Below, piece after piece: positions 26,219 to 35,281 of a stretch of 64,000 bases of DNA. The position numbers and the translations under genes were made by a program. Location of the stretch: the NCBI GenBank assembly GCA_033238645.1, contig BQXR01000008.1:49265-113264 (forward strand), written 5' to 3'. Below the pieces are notes generated by a model, which had not been told where the DNA came from, made no database searches, and saw only the letters and a program-made list of their open reading frames with translations. Position 1 is the stretch's first letter. Each line of letters opens with the position of its first letter. Source of the stretch: Thiomicrorhabdus sp033238645 (GTDB lineage Bacteria; Pseudomonadota; Gammaproteobacteria; Thiomicrospirales; Thiomicrospiraceae).

Positions 26219-28651
26219 TTAAAAATTAAGTTTTTCAGCTAAATATTTTCTGAAGGTTTGCCCTGAGGTACTTAGGCCTTTCAGCTCAAACTGAACTTGA
26301 AAGTTGTCATTATACAAGCCATTTTCTAGTTGTGTATGTTCTGCGGTAAATTCACTTGCCCAGCAGCAACTATCGTATCTAACGCCCAGATTATATTTAT
26401 AGATTTTTTCTTGTGTTAAGTCGTAGTTAGCATAAGCACCGAGCTGCCAATTTGTATGGATTTGGCTATAGCCCCCCAAGCTGACAACTTGCTGTTCCGT
26501 GGCTGTATTGTAGTTGGTTAATATATGGTTCAGCATAAGGGTACTGCTCTCTGTTGGCTGATACTTAAGTCGGCTATTGGTGTTTTTTAGCTGAAAGTCC
26601 GCTTTATCTAACTGAGCAGTCGAAGCGTAGAATATTGACTTACCATTCAGCCCCAACTTCACAAAGAGATCTGAGGTTGGATCTATCTCATTTACATTAC
26701 CGTTTAAGCCAACTTGTCTATCCTCTAGGTAGTGTATTTGCCCAATACCTGCATTGGCAATTTGGCGACCATTGTCATCCAATAATTGGGTGGTGACAGC
26801 CATGGCAAGTTGATTGGCATCCCCTATGCGGTCAGAACCCGTAAAACGGTTTAGAGCAAATAGGTTACTAAAATCTAGACTACGGTTTCCAGAATCAAAT
26901 AGTGGTAAATTAGATTGATCTTGGTAGGGTACATACAGATACTGCACGGTTGGCTCTAATGTCTGGGTATAGCGGTTGTCCGCTAGTGCAAACTGGCGTT
27001 CAAAGACCAAGCCGCCTTTTATAGCCAGTTGTGGAATAAATAGAGCGTGTGAATTAGCGCCTGTATTATTAAAGCCGTTATCATGCATCTGATATTGACG
27101 TTGATTAGCTACTAGTGTTGTTTTAACACTGCCGTAAGATCGGTTGATTTGGTGCTCAATTGTTGGCTCTAAAGTCAGGCGTATTGCTTCAGGTTTTGTA
27201 TGATCTGAGCTCGGCATTCTAAAATCAACCGCATTAGCGGTTAGATTAATGTCAATATCGTCTGTTTGGTATTGATAGCTCAAGCCTAAATCTGGGCGTT
27301 TCTCATAGTTCAAGGCTCCGTCTCTTAGGCGCAAATACCCTAAATACTGAACATAGGTCTGTAAGTTGTCTTGTTTGTAATCAACGCGGACAAAACGTGG
27401 GGTTTGTGTCACGGTAGATAAGTTGGGGTCGACAGGAATATCGCTGTAAAAATACTCGTCAGAGGTGGCTTGCCAAAGGACTTGGCTGGTTAAACCAGGC
27501 TGCCAGATCTGTTTGGCATCAATTTTTGCTCGCCAGCGGTTACTGATCTTCTCTCCATAACTTAAATTACCTGCAGAATCAGCCGAAACTAATCCTTCTT
27601 TAGCCGTGAGATTATCTTGTAGTGCAGAGATGGTTATATTAGCTCGGTGTTCCACATCACTGTGTTTTGCTAAATAGCGGAACTCATTGTCAAAGACTAG
27701 ACCACGATTGGACATTGGCAGAAAGGTGAGTGTATCGTCCATGTTTTGAGCGATATTAAAGTAGTAGGGTACTTTGATGTACGGAGAGGAGGTGTCCTCT
27801 GTTAATGCTTTGGAATTGCCAATTTCAGGAAATAGCAGCCCTGATGCACGATCATCTAAAGGGTAGCTAAAATAGGGGCTATAAAAAACAGGTACACCTT
27901 TGACTCGTAAAGTGGTGTTTTTACCAATCACTTGACGTGTTTCGTTATTGATTTCTATCTCATCAAAATGCAAATTCCACGGGTGTGTTTGATTAGGTCT
28001 GTTTTTACAAGTCGTTAAATTAGCGCGGTCAAGCAGGGCATTAGAGCTCTTTTTCTGTAGGGTAATCTTTTCTGAGATGCCGTGCATTCTGCTAGGCAGT
28101 AGTTGAAACTGGGTGTTCTCAAGGGTGGCAATCCCAGTTTTATCATTTAAGTCCGCTTGGTCGGCATTAATCAACATCTCTTGCTGATGGATCTCTACAT
28201 TGCCTTTAAACTGTGTTTTCTCAGTCAATTTGTGATAGCGAATTTGGTCACTTAAGACCAGTAGTCCGGCCTGCTTATAAGTGGTGCTGCCTTTTAAAAA
28301 GAAGCTATTCTTTGATAGCTGGATCATGCTGTCGGCTTCAAGTACTTGCGGTAAAGGATTGCCTTCGGCATCCAATTTTTGACTCGGAATAGGTTGAAGC
28401 GGAGAGATTAGATCAGGTAAGCAAGCAGAGCCTGTTGGTAGCATTGTCGCTTGTGCTGTATTTTGAACACTAAAGGTACCTAGTAAACAGGCTAGAATAG
28501 TCGAATAACAAGAGCGGCTCTTAATAAATGGTAACGATAACAACGGACTTGATGCGAGTTTATCAATAGGGATCAACGCTAAATGCAATGTTTTAGGTTT
28601 CTGTGCGTTAATAAATTTTAGTGCAGAATTTGACATCAAGTGGATAATCAT
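26219..28651 (-). CDS. lptD: LPS-assembly outer-membrane protein LptD
   Basis: The beta-barrel that inserts LPS into the outer leaflet with LptE. Length 810 residues. A signal peptide appears near residues 45-70 (CLLGTFSVQNTAQA), leaving an unusually long pre-signal stretch, so the true start may be internal. An OstA/LptA-like N-domain follows (VEIHQQEMLINADQAD), then the barrel. The four disulfide cysteines of the family can be located: ACLPDL, TTCKNR and the pair in SCCWASEF. The start lies only 42 bases from the divergent amgK start. Confidence 0.93.
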   Translation of the reverse strand: MIIHLMSNSALKFINAQKPKTLHLALIPIDKLASSPLLSLPFIKSRSCYSTILACLLGTFSVQNTAQATMLPTGSACLPDLISPLQPIPSQKLDAEGNPLPQVLEADSMIQLSKNSFFLKGSTTYKQAGLLVLSDQIRYHKLTEKTQFKGNVEIHQQEMLINADQADLNDKTGIATLENTQFQLLPSRMHGISEKITLQKKSSNALLDRANLTTCKNRPNQTHPWNLHFDEIEINNETRQVIGKNTTLRVKGVPVFYSPYFSYPLDDRASGLLFPEIGNSKALTEDTSSPYIKVPYYFNIAQNMDDTLTFLPMSNRGLVFDNEFRYLAKHSDVEHRANITISALQDNLTAKEGLVSADSAGNLSYGEKISNRWRAKIDAKQIWQPGLTSQVLWQATSDEYFYSDIPVDPNLSTVTQTPRFVRVDYKQDNLQTYVQYLGYLRLRDGALNYEKRPDLGLSYQYQTDDIDINLTANAVDFRMPSSDHTKPEAIRLTLEPTIEHQINRSYGSVKTTLVANQRQYQMHDNGFNNTGANSHALFIPQLAIKGGLVFERQFALADNRYTQTLEPTVQYLYVPYQDQSNLPLFDSGNRSLDFSNLFALNRFTGSDRIGDANQLAMAVTTQLLDDNGRQIANAGIGQIHYLEDRQVGLNGNVNEIDPTSDLFVKLGLNGKSIFYASTAQLDKADFQLKNTNSRLKYQPTESSTLMLNHILTNYNTATEQQVVSLGGYSQIHTNWQLGAYANYDLTQEKIYKYNLGVRYDSCCWASEFTAEHTQLENGLYNDNFQVQFELKGLSTSGQTFRKYLAEKLNF

Positions 28652-28693
28652 TAATTATTCGTAAATTCTATATTTTAACCGAGTATCTCCCCC

Positions 28694-29722
28694 ATGAATG
28701 AAAGATTTAATGAGATGTTAGATTGGATGGACAATCTAGCGCTTTTGTCAGGCAAAGAAGTCACTCATCCTGTGCCCGCTTCTAGTGATGCCAGTTTTAG
28801 GCGTTACTTTAGAATTCACGTTACTTGCCCTGACAAAGGGCTAGCTTCATATGTCATTATGGATGCGCCTGTCGAATTTGAAGATTGTCGCCCTTTTATT
28901 GCTGTCTCTCAACAGTTGATTGCTATGGGGTTACAGGTACCAGAAGTTTTAGCACAAGATTTAGATAAGGGGTTTTTACTGTTAAGTGATCTGGGTAACG
29001 ACACCTATCTATCGGTATTAACCTCGGCAACCGAGTCAGAAGCGGACTCTCTTTATCAGGCAGCCTTAGCAGCACTCGTTCGACTGCAAAGTAAAGGCCG
29101 GGCGGCGGCCAATAAGCTACCCGCTTATAATGCCCCCCTGCTTGAAACTGAGATGAACCTGTTTTCAGATTGGTTAATCGGTACTCACTTAGACTTAGGG
29201 CTAGATAAGGTAGAAAAGGCCAACTGGCAGACGGTAAAAGGGTTTTTACAGTACTCTGCGCTGGCACAGCCCAACACTTATGTACATCGTGATTATCACA
29301 GCCGTAACTTAATGGTCACGCCGCAAGATAATCCAGGGATTTTAGATTTTCAGGATGCCGTTAAAGGCCCTTTAACCTACGATGCTGTTTCGCTATTGCG
29401 TGACTGCTATATCGCTTGGCCTGATGATCAAGTAAGTGAGTGGCAGAGAAGTTATTTTTTAGAGTTGTGCTCGGTTAAATTAGCCAGTAAACATGACTGG
29501 AGTGCATTTCAAAAATCAATGGACTTTATGGGTATTCAACGTCATTTGAAAGCATCAGGTATTTTTGCACGTTTGAATCACCGTGATGGTAAAGAGAACT
29601 ATCTAAATGATATTCCGCTCACCCTAAACTATATTGTTGAAGTCGGTTCAAAGTACTCTGAGATGAGCGACTTAGTACGTTTGGTAGAGAACAAAGTGTT
29701 AACTCACTCGCTGCTAAAGTAA
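28694..29722 (+). CDS. amgK: N-acetylmuramate/N-acetylglucosamine kinase
   Basis: An aminoglycoside-phosphotransferase-fold kinase that phosphorylates recycled MurNAc at the anomeric position. The catalytic loop is HRDYHSRNLMV and the metal motif ILDFQDAVKGP. Length 342 residues. It is followed by murU 15 bases later. The amgK-murU pair next to lptD is the arrangement known from Pseudomonas, where the pathway bypasses de novo UDP-MurNAc synthesis and gives intrinsic fosfomycin tolerance. Function here rests on homology and pairing. Confidence 0.88.
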   Translation: MNERFNEMLDWMDNLALLSGKEVTHPVPASSDASFRRYFRIHVTCPDKGLASYVIMDAPVEFEDCRPFIAVSQQLIAMGLQVPEVLAQDLDKGFLLLSDLGNDTYLSVLTSATESEADSLYQAALAALVRLQSKGRAAANKLPAYNAPLLETEMNLFSDWLIGTHLDLGLDKVEKANWQTVKGFLQYSALAQPNTYVHRDYHSRNLMVTPQDNPGILDFQDAVKGPLTYDAVSLLRDCYIAWPDDQVSEWQRSYFLELCSVKLASKHDWSAFQKSMDFMGIQRHLKASGIFARLNHRDGKENYLNDIPLTLNYIVEVGSKYSEMSDLVRLVENKVLTHSLLK

Positions 29723-29737
29723 AAAGTAACTAGAAAG

Positions 29738-30457
29738 ATGACTATGCAAAAGAGATCCATTAAAGCGATGATTCTAGCGGCAGGGCGAGGCAATCGTTTT
29801 CGTCCACTAACAGATACACTCCCAAAGCCATTGATTCCCTTATGTGGTAAACCATTGATTGAGTATCATATTGAAAAACTTGTTTTAGCAGGAGTGACCG
29901 AGCTGGTTATAAATCATGCATGGTTAGGTCAGCAGCTTGAGGCAGTTTTGGGCAATGGTGAGCGTTGGGGTATTCACATTCAATACTCAGCAGAACCAGA
30001 GGGTGGTTTAGAGACGGCGGGTGGTATTATCAAGGCATTGCCCCTATTAGGAGATCAGCCGTTTTTAGTGATTAATGGTGATGTCTACTGTGATGTCGGT
30101 TTTGAAAACCTGATTGATAAAGCGATACAGATGGCTAAGAGTATGGCTGAGACAGAAGGACAGAAGAGTCTTGCGCATCTATTATTAGTGCCTTGTGCAG
30201 ATCATGCTCCTAGTGGTGATTTTGGTTTGAATGCTTCTGCGCAGGTTATTCCGCAAGGTAACTATACGTTTGCAGGTATTAGTGTCCTAAGTCCTCAGCT
30301 ATTTAAAGGTCTGTCAGTTGATTTTATCAAGCTAGCGCCCATCTTGCGTAAAGCGATGCAAGCGCAGACCGTAACAGGTGAATTATTTGAAGGATTCTGG
30401 TCAGATGTGGGGACTTATGAACGTTTAGAGGCGACGGAAAAAGTGCTTTGCTCTTAA
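29738..30457 (+). CDS. murU: N-acetylmuramate-1-phosphate uridylyltransferase
   Basis: A sugar nucleotidyltransferase that makes UDP-MurNAc from the product of amgK. It has the pyrophosphorylase signature AAGRGNRFRPLTD with the catalytic lysine in PKPLIPL, and NGDVYCD as the metal site. Length 239 residues; ATG 29744 is an alternative start because the weak GAAAG site is better spaced for it. Glucose- or mannose-1-phosphate uridylyltransferase activity is the alternative, but the gene pair favours MurU. Confidence 0.88.
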   Translation: MTMQKRSIKAMILAAGRGNRFRPLTDTLPKPLIPLCGKPLIEYHIEKLVLAGVTELVINHAWLGQQLEAVLGNGERWGIHIQYSAEPEGGLETAGGIIKALPLLGDQPFLVINGDVYCDVGFENLIDKAIQMAKSMAETEGQKSLAHLLLVPCADHAPSGDFGLNASAQVIPQGNYTFAGISVLSPQLFKGLSVDFIKLAPILRKAMQAQTVTGELFEGFWSDVGTYERLEATEKVLCS

Positions 30458-30465
30458 CGTAACTT

Positions 30466-30483
30466 CCCCCCCCCTACTCATTT
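30466..30483 (+). repeat. C-tract intergenic element, copy 3
   Basis: C9 followed by TACTCATTT, eight bases after the murU stop codon and in its mRNA sense. Confidence 0.6.
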
Positions 30484-30695
30484 TATTCAGGCTCTTTTAA
30501 AGGTTTTTTATGGGGGCTCATAAGCCCAAATAATGGCCTTTTTATGGCAAAAAAAAGGGCTTAATTTAAAATAAGTTTTATTATGGTTTTGGTGAAGATG
30601 TAGTCGTTATTTTGTCTATTAGGTCTACAATGAAATTAGAGAGAATAAAATATAAACCCTAAATAGAAAACCTAAATAAAAGAAAGGAAATGCCT

Positions 30696-30962
30696 ATGAG
30701 CCATAAACATAAAGTTACTTTAGAAAAAGTATTCACACACCCAATTGCTACTAATATTGATTGGAAGAAGTTAACGCATGCACTAGAACATTACGGTGCT
30801 ACGATTGATCTATCTAAAACCAATCATGCCAAAGTGACTCTTGGAAAAGCTGAACTTTCAATGAGCCTGCCACATCACGGTCATGAGATTTCGGATAAAT
30901 CTGAAGTAACGCAACTAAGACACTTTTTAGAGCAAGCTGGTTTAACACCAGATAAGCTGTAA
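30696..30962 (+). CDS. Solo HicA-like small protein
   Basis: An 88-residue protein with the layout of HicA/YcfA-like double-stranded-RNA-binding-fold proteins: KVTLEKVFTHP, IDWKKLTHALEHYGA, then a histidine in MSLPHHGHEI and the C-terminal LRHFLEQAGLTP. Classical HicA mRNA interferases carry a catalytic histidine in this region and have a HicB antitoxin beside them. No HicB gene is adjacent, so this looks like the chromosomal solo subgroup of unknown role rather than a toxin. ATG 30696 is preferred because AGGA lies seven bases upstream; ATG 30690 would touch it. Confidence 0.7.
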   Translation: MSHKHKVTLEKVFTHPIATNIDWKKLTHALEHYGATIDLSKTNHAKVTLGKAELSMSLPHHGHEISDKSEVTQLRHFLEQAGLTPDKL

Positions 30963-30994
30963 TTTAAGCTTTAATATAAAAAGCGTGCTTAGAA

Positions 30995-31028
30995 AAAAGG
31001 CCCCATATCAGTGATACGGGGCCTTTTT
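30995..31028. terminator. Bidirectional terminator
   Basis: AAAAAGGCCCC paired with GGGGCCTTTTT around a loop that can extend the stem (TATCA/TGATA). It sits between the convergent HicA-like and BASS genes. Confidence 0.9.
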
Positions 31029-31064
31029 GTTTCTAGTCTTTGGTTTGTACCCACAAGGGGTATG

Positions 31065-31928
31065 TTATACCGTGTGTTTACGTTTTATCCATAAAGCAAA
31101 AGCACCACCCGTAAAGAACATAATCAGCGCGTAAGTCACTGCTGGAATCATCATCACCTCATTGCCAATTAATGTGCCCGTAACCACTAACGCCAAAGTA
31201 CCATTCTGGATACCCACTTCAAACCCAATCGCGGTTGCTTGAGGTACAGATAGCTTTCCCCATGTGGCCATCTTATAGCCGATCAGCAAAGTAATGATAT
31301 TTAAGAACAGCGTTGCTAATCCTGCTTGTGCAAAGAAATAACCCATCTGATCGATATTCTTCATCACAATCAATATAATGATTAGCAGTAAGAATACGAT
31401 AGACAAGACTTTAAGTTTTCCTTCTATTGCTTTTGCCATATTAGGCCAGCGTGCAAAAACCAGCATACCAATTGCCACTGGCACGATGGTGATCCCAAGT
31501 AGCTTTATGATTGTCTGTATCACTGGAATACTAAATTCACTGCTGGTACCCATAAAATAAGCCATGAAAAAAGCCGCGGTAATAGGAATGGTAAAAGGGG
31601 TAATCACACTGACAATGGCGGTTAAGCTAACGGATAGTGAGGTATCTCCCTTAGAGAGGTAGGTAAACATATTAGAGGTCGCACCACCGGGTGCCAAAGC
31701 AATGATCATCAAGCCTGCTGCAATTTCAGCAGGAAGTTTCATAATCAATGCAATGATAAAAGCCACTGCAGGTAGAAGTAGTAACTGACCGATCAACCCA
31801 ATCGTGACTGCCTTAGGCGCTTTGAAGACCTCTCTAAAATTAGCAATTGTGAGTGAAAGCCCCATGCCGAACATAATCAAAAATAGTGAGAGAGGCAGAA
31901 TGACTTTGGTTAATAGATCTGGTGACAT
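31065..31928 (-). CDS. Bile acid:sodium symporter (BASS) family transporter
   Basis: A 287-residue inner-membrane protein with about nine to ten helices. It contains the family blocks MFGMGLSL, APGGATSNMFTYLSKGD and EVGIQNGTLALV. BASS proteins import organic anions with sodium; bacterial members take up pantoate, keto acids or bile-acid-like compounds. The substrate cannot be predicted. It is transcribed alone, divergent from a small membrane protein gene. A perfect nine-base inverted repeat lies about 115 bases upstream of its start. Confidence 0.87.
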   Translation of the reverse strand: MSPDLLTKVILPLSLFLIMFGMGLSLTIANFREVFKAPKAVTIGLIGQLLLLPAVAFIIALIMKLPAEIAAGLMIIALAPGGATSNMFTYLSKGDTSLSVSLTAIVSVITPFTIPITAAFFMAYFMGTSSEFSIPVIQTIIKLLGITIVPVAIGMLVFARWPNMAKAIEGKLKVLSIVFLLLIIILIVMKNIDQMGYFFAQAGLATLFLNIITLLIGYKMATWGKLSVPQATAIGFEVGIQNGTLALVVTGTLIGNEVMMIPAVTYALIMFFTGGAFALWIKRKHTV

Positions 31929-32040
31929 TTAAGTTTTCCAATAAGGGCTGAATAGTAGAGTGAGAATTGTAGTGTGTTTTAGATAGATTACAAATAAAAG
32001 CTTTAAATCACCTACTTAAGGATTGGTTTAGGTGTATTAC

Positions 32041-32063
32041 AACCTATACTCACTGTATAGGTT
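32041..32063. promoter_or_regulatory. Perfect palindrome, candidate operator
   Basis: AACCTATAC, five bases, GTATAGGTT. Nine-base arms with no mismatch, in the divergent region between the BASS transporter and the small membrane protein. The size fits a dimeric regulator site such as a MerR-, TetR- or LysR-type protein. No regulator gene is adjacent. Confidence 0.5.
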
Positions 32064-32162
32064 AAGTAATCAGGTAAGGTATTCTCTCGTCAGACTATGG
32101 CAATAAATTGAGACTGCTATAAAATAATATGCATATTTATACACTAGATTCTAGGAACCAAA

Positions 32163-32603
32163 ATGACGCTTCTCTCTCTACTCAGTCGATTCACGGCTGT
32201 GTTTATTATTGCTTATATCGTGCTGACCATTTTGATGATCTTTATCATCGCATTTCTACAACTACCACAGGTGCTAGAGAGCTATGTCTCTTATGTCGGT
32301 GTTTGGTTGGCTTCCTTTTATGTATTGAATCAGTACAACGAAAAAAACTTGCAGGTAATGTCCAAAAATCAGCGTTGGAAAATCATCTCTCTTTTAACCA
32401 TTACGGCTATTATCGTAGGACTGATTTTCAGTATTCCGATTAACTCAAGTAATTTGACTCAAGACATGATGAGTCTGCTAATGGGGGTGATGATCGCTCT
32501 ACCGTCTTATGCAGTATTGATCTGGTCTTCTGAGTTTAGAGCAACCAAACGTTTGCTAAAAAATCATCCAGAGTTAAAGTCAACTGAGTCACAAGGGGTG
32601 TAA
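32163..32603 (+). CDS. Small four-helix membrane protein
   Basis: A 146-residue protein with four predicted membrane helices near 10-32, 39-55, 72-92 and 103-121, and a charged C-terminal tail. The pattern recalls the ABZJ_00895 family of uncharacterised proteobacterial proteins, but I cannot confirm that by eye. A longer overlapping frame at 32129-32443 is a shadow. The gene has its own upstream region containing the palindrome at 32041-32063, and is not obviously in an operon. Confidence 0.65.
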   Translation: MTLLSLLSRFTAVFIIAYIVLTILMIFIIAFLQLPQVLESYVSYVGVWLASFYVLNQYNEKNLQVMSKNQRWKIISLLTITAIIVGLIFSIPINSSNLTQDMMSLLMGVMIALPSYAVLIWSSEFRATKRLLKNHPELKSTESQGV

Positions 32604-32798
32604 AATCTGGAGGCTTAAAAAGCAATGAATTTAGGCATTTAGACGTTAGGTGAATCTTATAGTTGTTGATGATTTATTAGCGATAAACCAAAAAAGTGAT
32701 AGAAATAATTTCTGTGCCGTGTAAAATTATAAATTACGCATTTAGCTTAAATTCTGTATAGATCGTTTGGTATCTAGCATCAAAGACAGGGCATGAAT

Positions 32799-33179
32799 AT
32801 GAAGAATCTTCTGAATCAGTTTAATCAATCAAAGCTGAGTCAACGTATGGAAAGACGCGCTGAACAACGACACTTGTCACACTTATCGATTCTTGTAAAC
32901 CAGCATGAACATAGTTTATTTGCTACCGTGGTTAATTTTTCAGAAAGCGGGCTTGGAATGATTGTACCTAACCGTTTTTTACCTAATGAACCTTTTGAGT
33001 TAGAGCTGGCGATTAACCAAGAGCAGCCTCTTAAAGTGCTGTTAGAAGTTAGGTCTTCTACAGTTATTGAGGATGGTTTTTTTATTGGTGCTCAGTTACC
33101 TGAATCTTGTAAAAAGTACGCCCAGTTCTTCAAACAGATGAGCCAGCCTAGGTTTGGTATTGTTACCAGCGATCACTAG
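32799..33179 (+). CDS. PilZ-domain protein
   Basis: A 126-residue cytosolic protein that is a single PilZ domain with a short leader. The c-di-GMP-binding pattern is visible as the arginine-rich RMERRAEQRHL (RxxxR) and NFSESGLGM (D/NxSxxG). Such proteins bind c-di-GMP and alter motility, adhesion or polysaccharide production. ATG 32799 has AGGG seven bases upstream and is preferred over ATG 32793. No diguanylate cyclase or pilus gene is near. Confidence 0.82.
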   Translation: MKNLLNQFNQSKLSQRMERRAEQRHLSHLSILVNQHEHSLFATVVNFSESGLGMIVPNRFLPNEPFELELAINQEQPLKVLLEVRSSTVIEDGFFIGAQLPESCKKYAQFFKQMSQPRFGIVTSDH

Positions 33180-33422
33180 GAGCTTAGAGCTTCTCTTTTT
33201 GCTTAACGTCTAGAGTTAGGCAAAAAAAACTTATTTCACCTTCTTATCCTTTCCTACTTACGATCTTAAGTGTTCACTTCTCAAAATATTTAAATTTGTA
33301 AGGTCTCGCAGCAAAGAATACAACGAATCTGGCTTGTTTCTCTTATTGATACTTCTTGAATTTGCATATTAAGTACAAGTGTATTTAAGCTGCTAATAAA
33401 TCTACAGCTTTCCCTAATAATA

Positions 33423-33438
33423 TTTTGAACAGGGGGGG
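33423..33438 (-). repeat. C-tract intergenic element, copy 4
   Basis: On the reverse strand C7 followed by TGTTCAAAA, identical in core to copy 1. Here the C-tract is antisense to both flanking genes. Confidence 0.55.
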
Positions 33439-33480
33439 AAGATCCTGTATTTGCTTATCCTTTTTAAATCCTTAATCGTC

Positions 33481-33486
33481 TATAAT
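33481..33486 (+). promoter_or_regulatory. Candidate -10 box of yaaA
   Basis: TATAAT, the sigma70 consensus, 40 bases before the yaaA ATG. The -35 region is poor. Confidence 0.4.
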
Positions 33487-33525
33487 GATCTGTCATAAAA
33501 GACCAAATCCCAAAAGGCTCTCCCT

Positions 33526-34302
33526 ATGTTAATGCTTGTTTCACCCGCAAAATCACTCGATGAAATCACACCTGTGCAAACAGATCTGCGTACACAGGGC
33601 GTTCTGTTGGCGCAAGCCGCAGAGTTGATTGATGAGTTGAAGGTGGTTGGTCCCGTTGAGATTGGTCATTTGATGCATATTAGTGATAAGTTGGCGGACT
33701 TGAACTATCAGCGTTTTCAGGATTGGCAACTGCCGTTTCCACAAGACAAAGCCAAACAAGCGGCTTGGTTGTTTAAGGGTGATGTGTATCAGGGCTTAGA
33801 TGCTTATAGCTTACCTGAAGCGGGGGTGAACTATATTCAGACGCATTTGCGTATTCTTTCTGGCCTGTATGGTCTACTGAAACCTTGTGATGAGATGCTA
33901 CCGTATCGTTTAGAGATGGGTACTAAGTTTGCCAATAAAAAGGGTAAGGATATCTACACTTTTTGGGACACTCAAATTACTGACCTGCTTAATTCTGAAC
34001 TGGCTGAGATGGATAGTAAGACGTTGGTGAACTTGGCTTCTAATGAGTATTTTAAAGCAGTGAAACCTAAGCTTTTAAATGCACGAATTATTACGCCGAT
34101 CTTTAAAGACTGGAAAGGTGGTAAGTACAAAATTATTAGCTTCTATGCTAAACGAGCACGTGGCCTAATGGCGCGTTATGCAGCGGATAACTTAGTTGAG
34201 AATGCAGAAGAACTTAAGTTCTTTGATGTTGACGGGTATCATTTTGATGCCGAACTGTCTAGTGAGACCGATTGGGTCTTTAACCGAAAAATTGAAGCCT
34301 AG
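33526..34302 (+). CDS. yaaA: Peroxide stress protein YaaA
   Basis: A 258-residue DUF328/UPF0246 protein, same length as E. coli YaaA. Shared blocks are SPAKSLDE, ISDKLADLNYQRFQDW, FKGDVYQGL, LSGLYGLLKPCDEMLPYRLEMG and KGGKYKIISFYAKRARG. In E. coli it is OxyR-induced and limits free iron during peroxide stress, and it binds DNA. The next gene, 36 bases on by start choice at 34339 or 48 by the preferred start, is a haem peroxidase, so the pair suggests a peroxide-defence operon. Confidence 0.93.
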   Translation: MLMLVSPAKSLDEITPVQTDLRTQGVLLAQAAELIDELKVVGPVEIGHLMHISDKLADLNYQRFQDWQLPFPQDKAKQAAWLFKGDVYQGLDAYSLPEAGVNYIQTHLRILSGLYGLLKPCDEMLPYRLEMGTKFANKKGKDIYTFWDTQITDLLNSELAEMDSKTLVNLASNEYFKAVKPKLLNARIITPIFKDWKGGKYKIISFYAKRARGLMARYAADNLVENAEELKFFDVDGYHFDAELSSETDWVFNRKIEA

Positions 34303-34350
34303 TTTTATGATTAAACTGGCAAAAACTAATCAAAACTGATGGGAGAGTCT

Positions 34351-35250
34351 ATGTCTGTTAAAAGTCCACAAGCGGGTATTTATAAAGAGGGGTCTAAACA
34401 CTTTTACTTTTTGGAGTATCACTTTAAAAAGTCGAATTTATCAGAAATAAAACAGGTGCTGTCGGAGAGTTTACCAACGTCAGATTCTACTTCTGTTGTG
34501 GTGAGTTTTGGTAAAGCCGCTTGGCAGTTATTACAGCCAAATTGGCAGCCTGCGACGCTGGAATCTTTTACGACCATTAAAGGGTTACAGGGACATGAAG
34601 CCCCTTCTACTCAGGCGGATCTATTTTTTTGGGTACATGGTGTCGGTATCTCAGAGGTGTATGATGCGGCTATGTCGATTCATGCACATATGCAATCGGT
34701 TGCAGAGTTAAGTTTGCAGGAGCGTGGTTTTGACTATCATAACAGTCAAGATTTGATTGGGTTTGAGGATGGCACTGCGAACCCAAAAACGGTTGAATTA
34801 AGAAAAGCTGCAACAGTGATCCCTGATGGATTATCGGGTGCTGGTGGTTGTTTAGTTTTGAGTCAGAAATGGGTGCATGATTTGGATAAATGGCACCATA
34901 CTCCAGTGCATTGTCAGGAGGCAATTGTGGGGCGGACGAAAGTGGAGAATATTGAGTTAGAAGGGGATGCGATGCCTGATGACTCTCATGTCAGTAGTAC
35001 CGATTTAACCGTGGATGGTGTGCCGATGAAAATTTATCGTCGTTCAGCACCCTTTGGTTCTATGACAGAAAAAGGCCTACTATTTCTGGCTTTCGGTTGT
35101 GATCTATTGCGTTTTAGCAGCCAGTTAGAGACGATGTATGGATTAGGTGACACTCAGAAAATTGATCAGTTAATTAACTTCTCAAAAGCGGTAACGGGTT
35201 CTTATTGGTTTGCTCCGAGTCAGGAAGACTTGGCTGAAATACTCAGCTGA
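34351..35250 (+). CDS. Dyp-type haem peroxidase
   Basis: A 299-residue dye-decolourising peroxidase, the length of E. coli YfeX. The diagnostic GxxDG motif is GFEDGTANP, and RRSAPFG is the conserved distal block. There is no signal peptide, so it acts in the cytosol (YfeX-like, class P/B). ATG 34351 follows a GGGAG site; ATG 34339 overlaps that site and is less likely. It is probably co-transcribed with yaaA. The gene ends beside an inverted repeat built from a C-tract element. Confidence 0.9.
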   Translation: MSVKSPQAGIYKEGSKHFYFLEYHFKKSNLSEIKQVLSESLPTSDSTSVVVSFGKAAWQLLQPNWQPATLESFTTIKGLQGHEAPSTQADLFFWVHGVGISEVYDAAMSIHAHMQSVAELSLQERGFDYHNSQDLIGFEDGTANPKTVELRKAATVIPDGLSGAGGCLVLSQKWVHDLDKWHHTPVHCQEAIVGRTKVENIELEGDAMPDDSHVSSTDLTVDGVPMKIYRRSAPFGSMTEKGLLFLAFGCDLLRFSSQLETMYGLGDTQKIDQLINFSKAVTGSYWFAPSQEDLAEILS

Positions 35251-35254
35251 TGTC

Positions 35255-35281
35255 AAGCAGGGGGATTCCCCCCCCCTGCTT
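35255..35281. repeat. Inverted repeat built on a C-tract element
   Basis: AAGCAGGGGG (35255-35264) and CCCCCTGCTT (35272-35281) are perfect complements, five bases after the Dyp stop and convergent with hslO. No T-run follows on either strand, so it is an atypical terminator at best. Confidence 0.65.

Larger units (their letters stand above)
33180..33525. other. Intergenic region before yaaA
   Basis: This 346-base gap has no credible gene. It holds the C-tract element copy 4 (33423-33438) and a consensus -10 hexamer TATAAT at 33481-33486, 40 bases before yaaA, without a clear -35 at the normal distance. A weak -35 suggests activation by a regulator such as OxyR, but no site was identified. 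Confidence 0.45.

Noticed and set aside
32129..32443. 104-codon frame overlapping the small membrane protein
   Set aside because: The alternative frame at 32163-32603 gives four clean membrane helices; this one has no such order.
34339..35250. Lignin-degrading secreted Dyp peroxidase
   Set aside because: No twin-arginine or Sec signal; length and motifs fit the cytosolic YfeX type.
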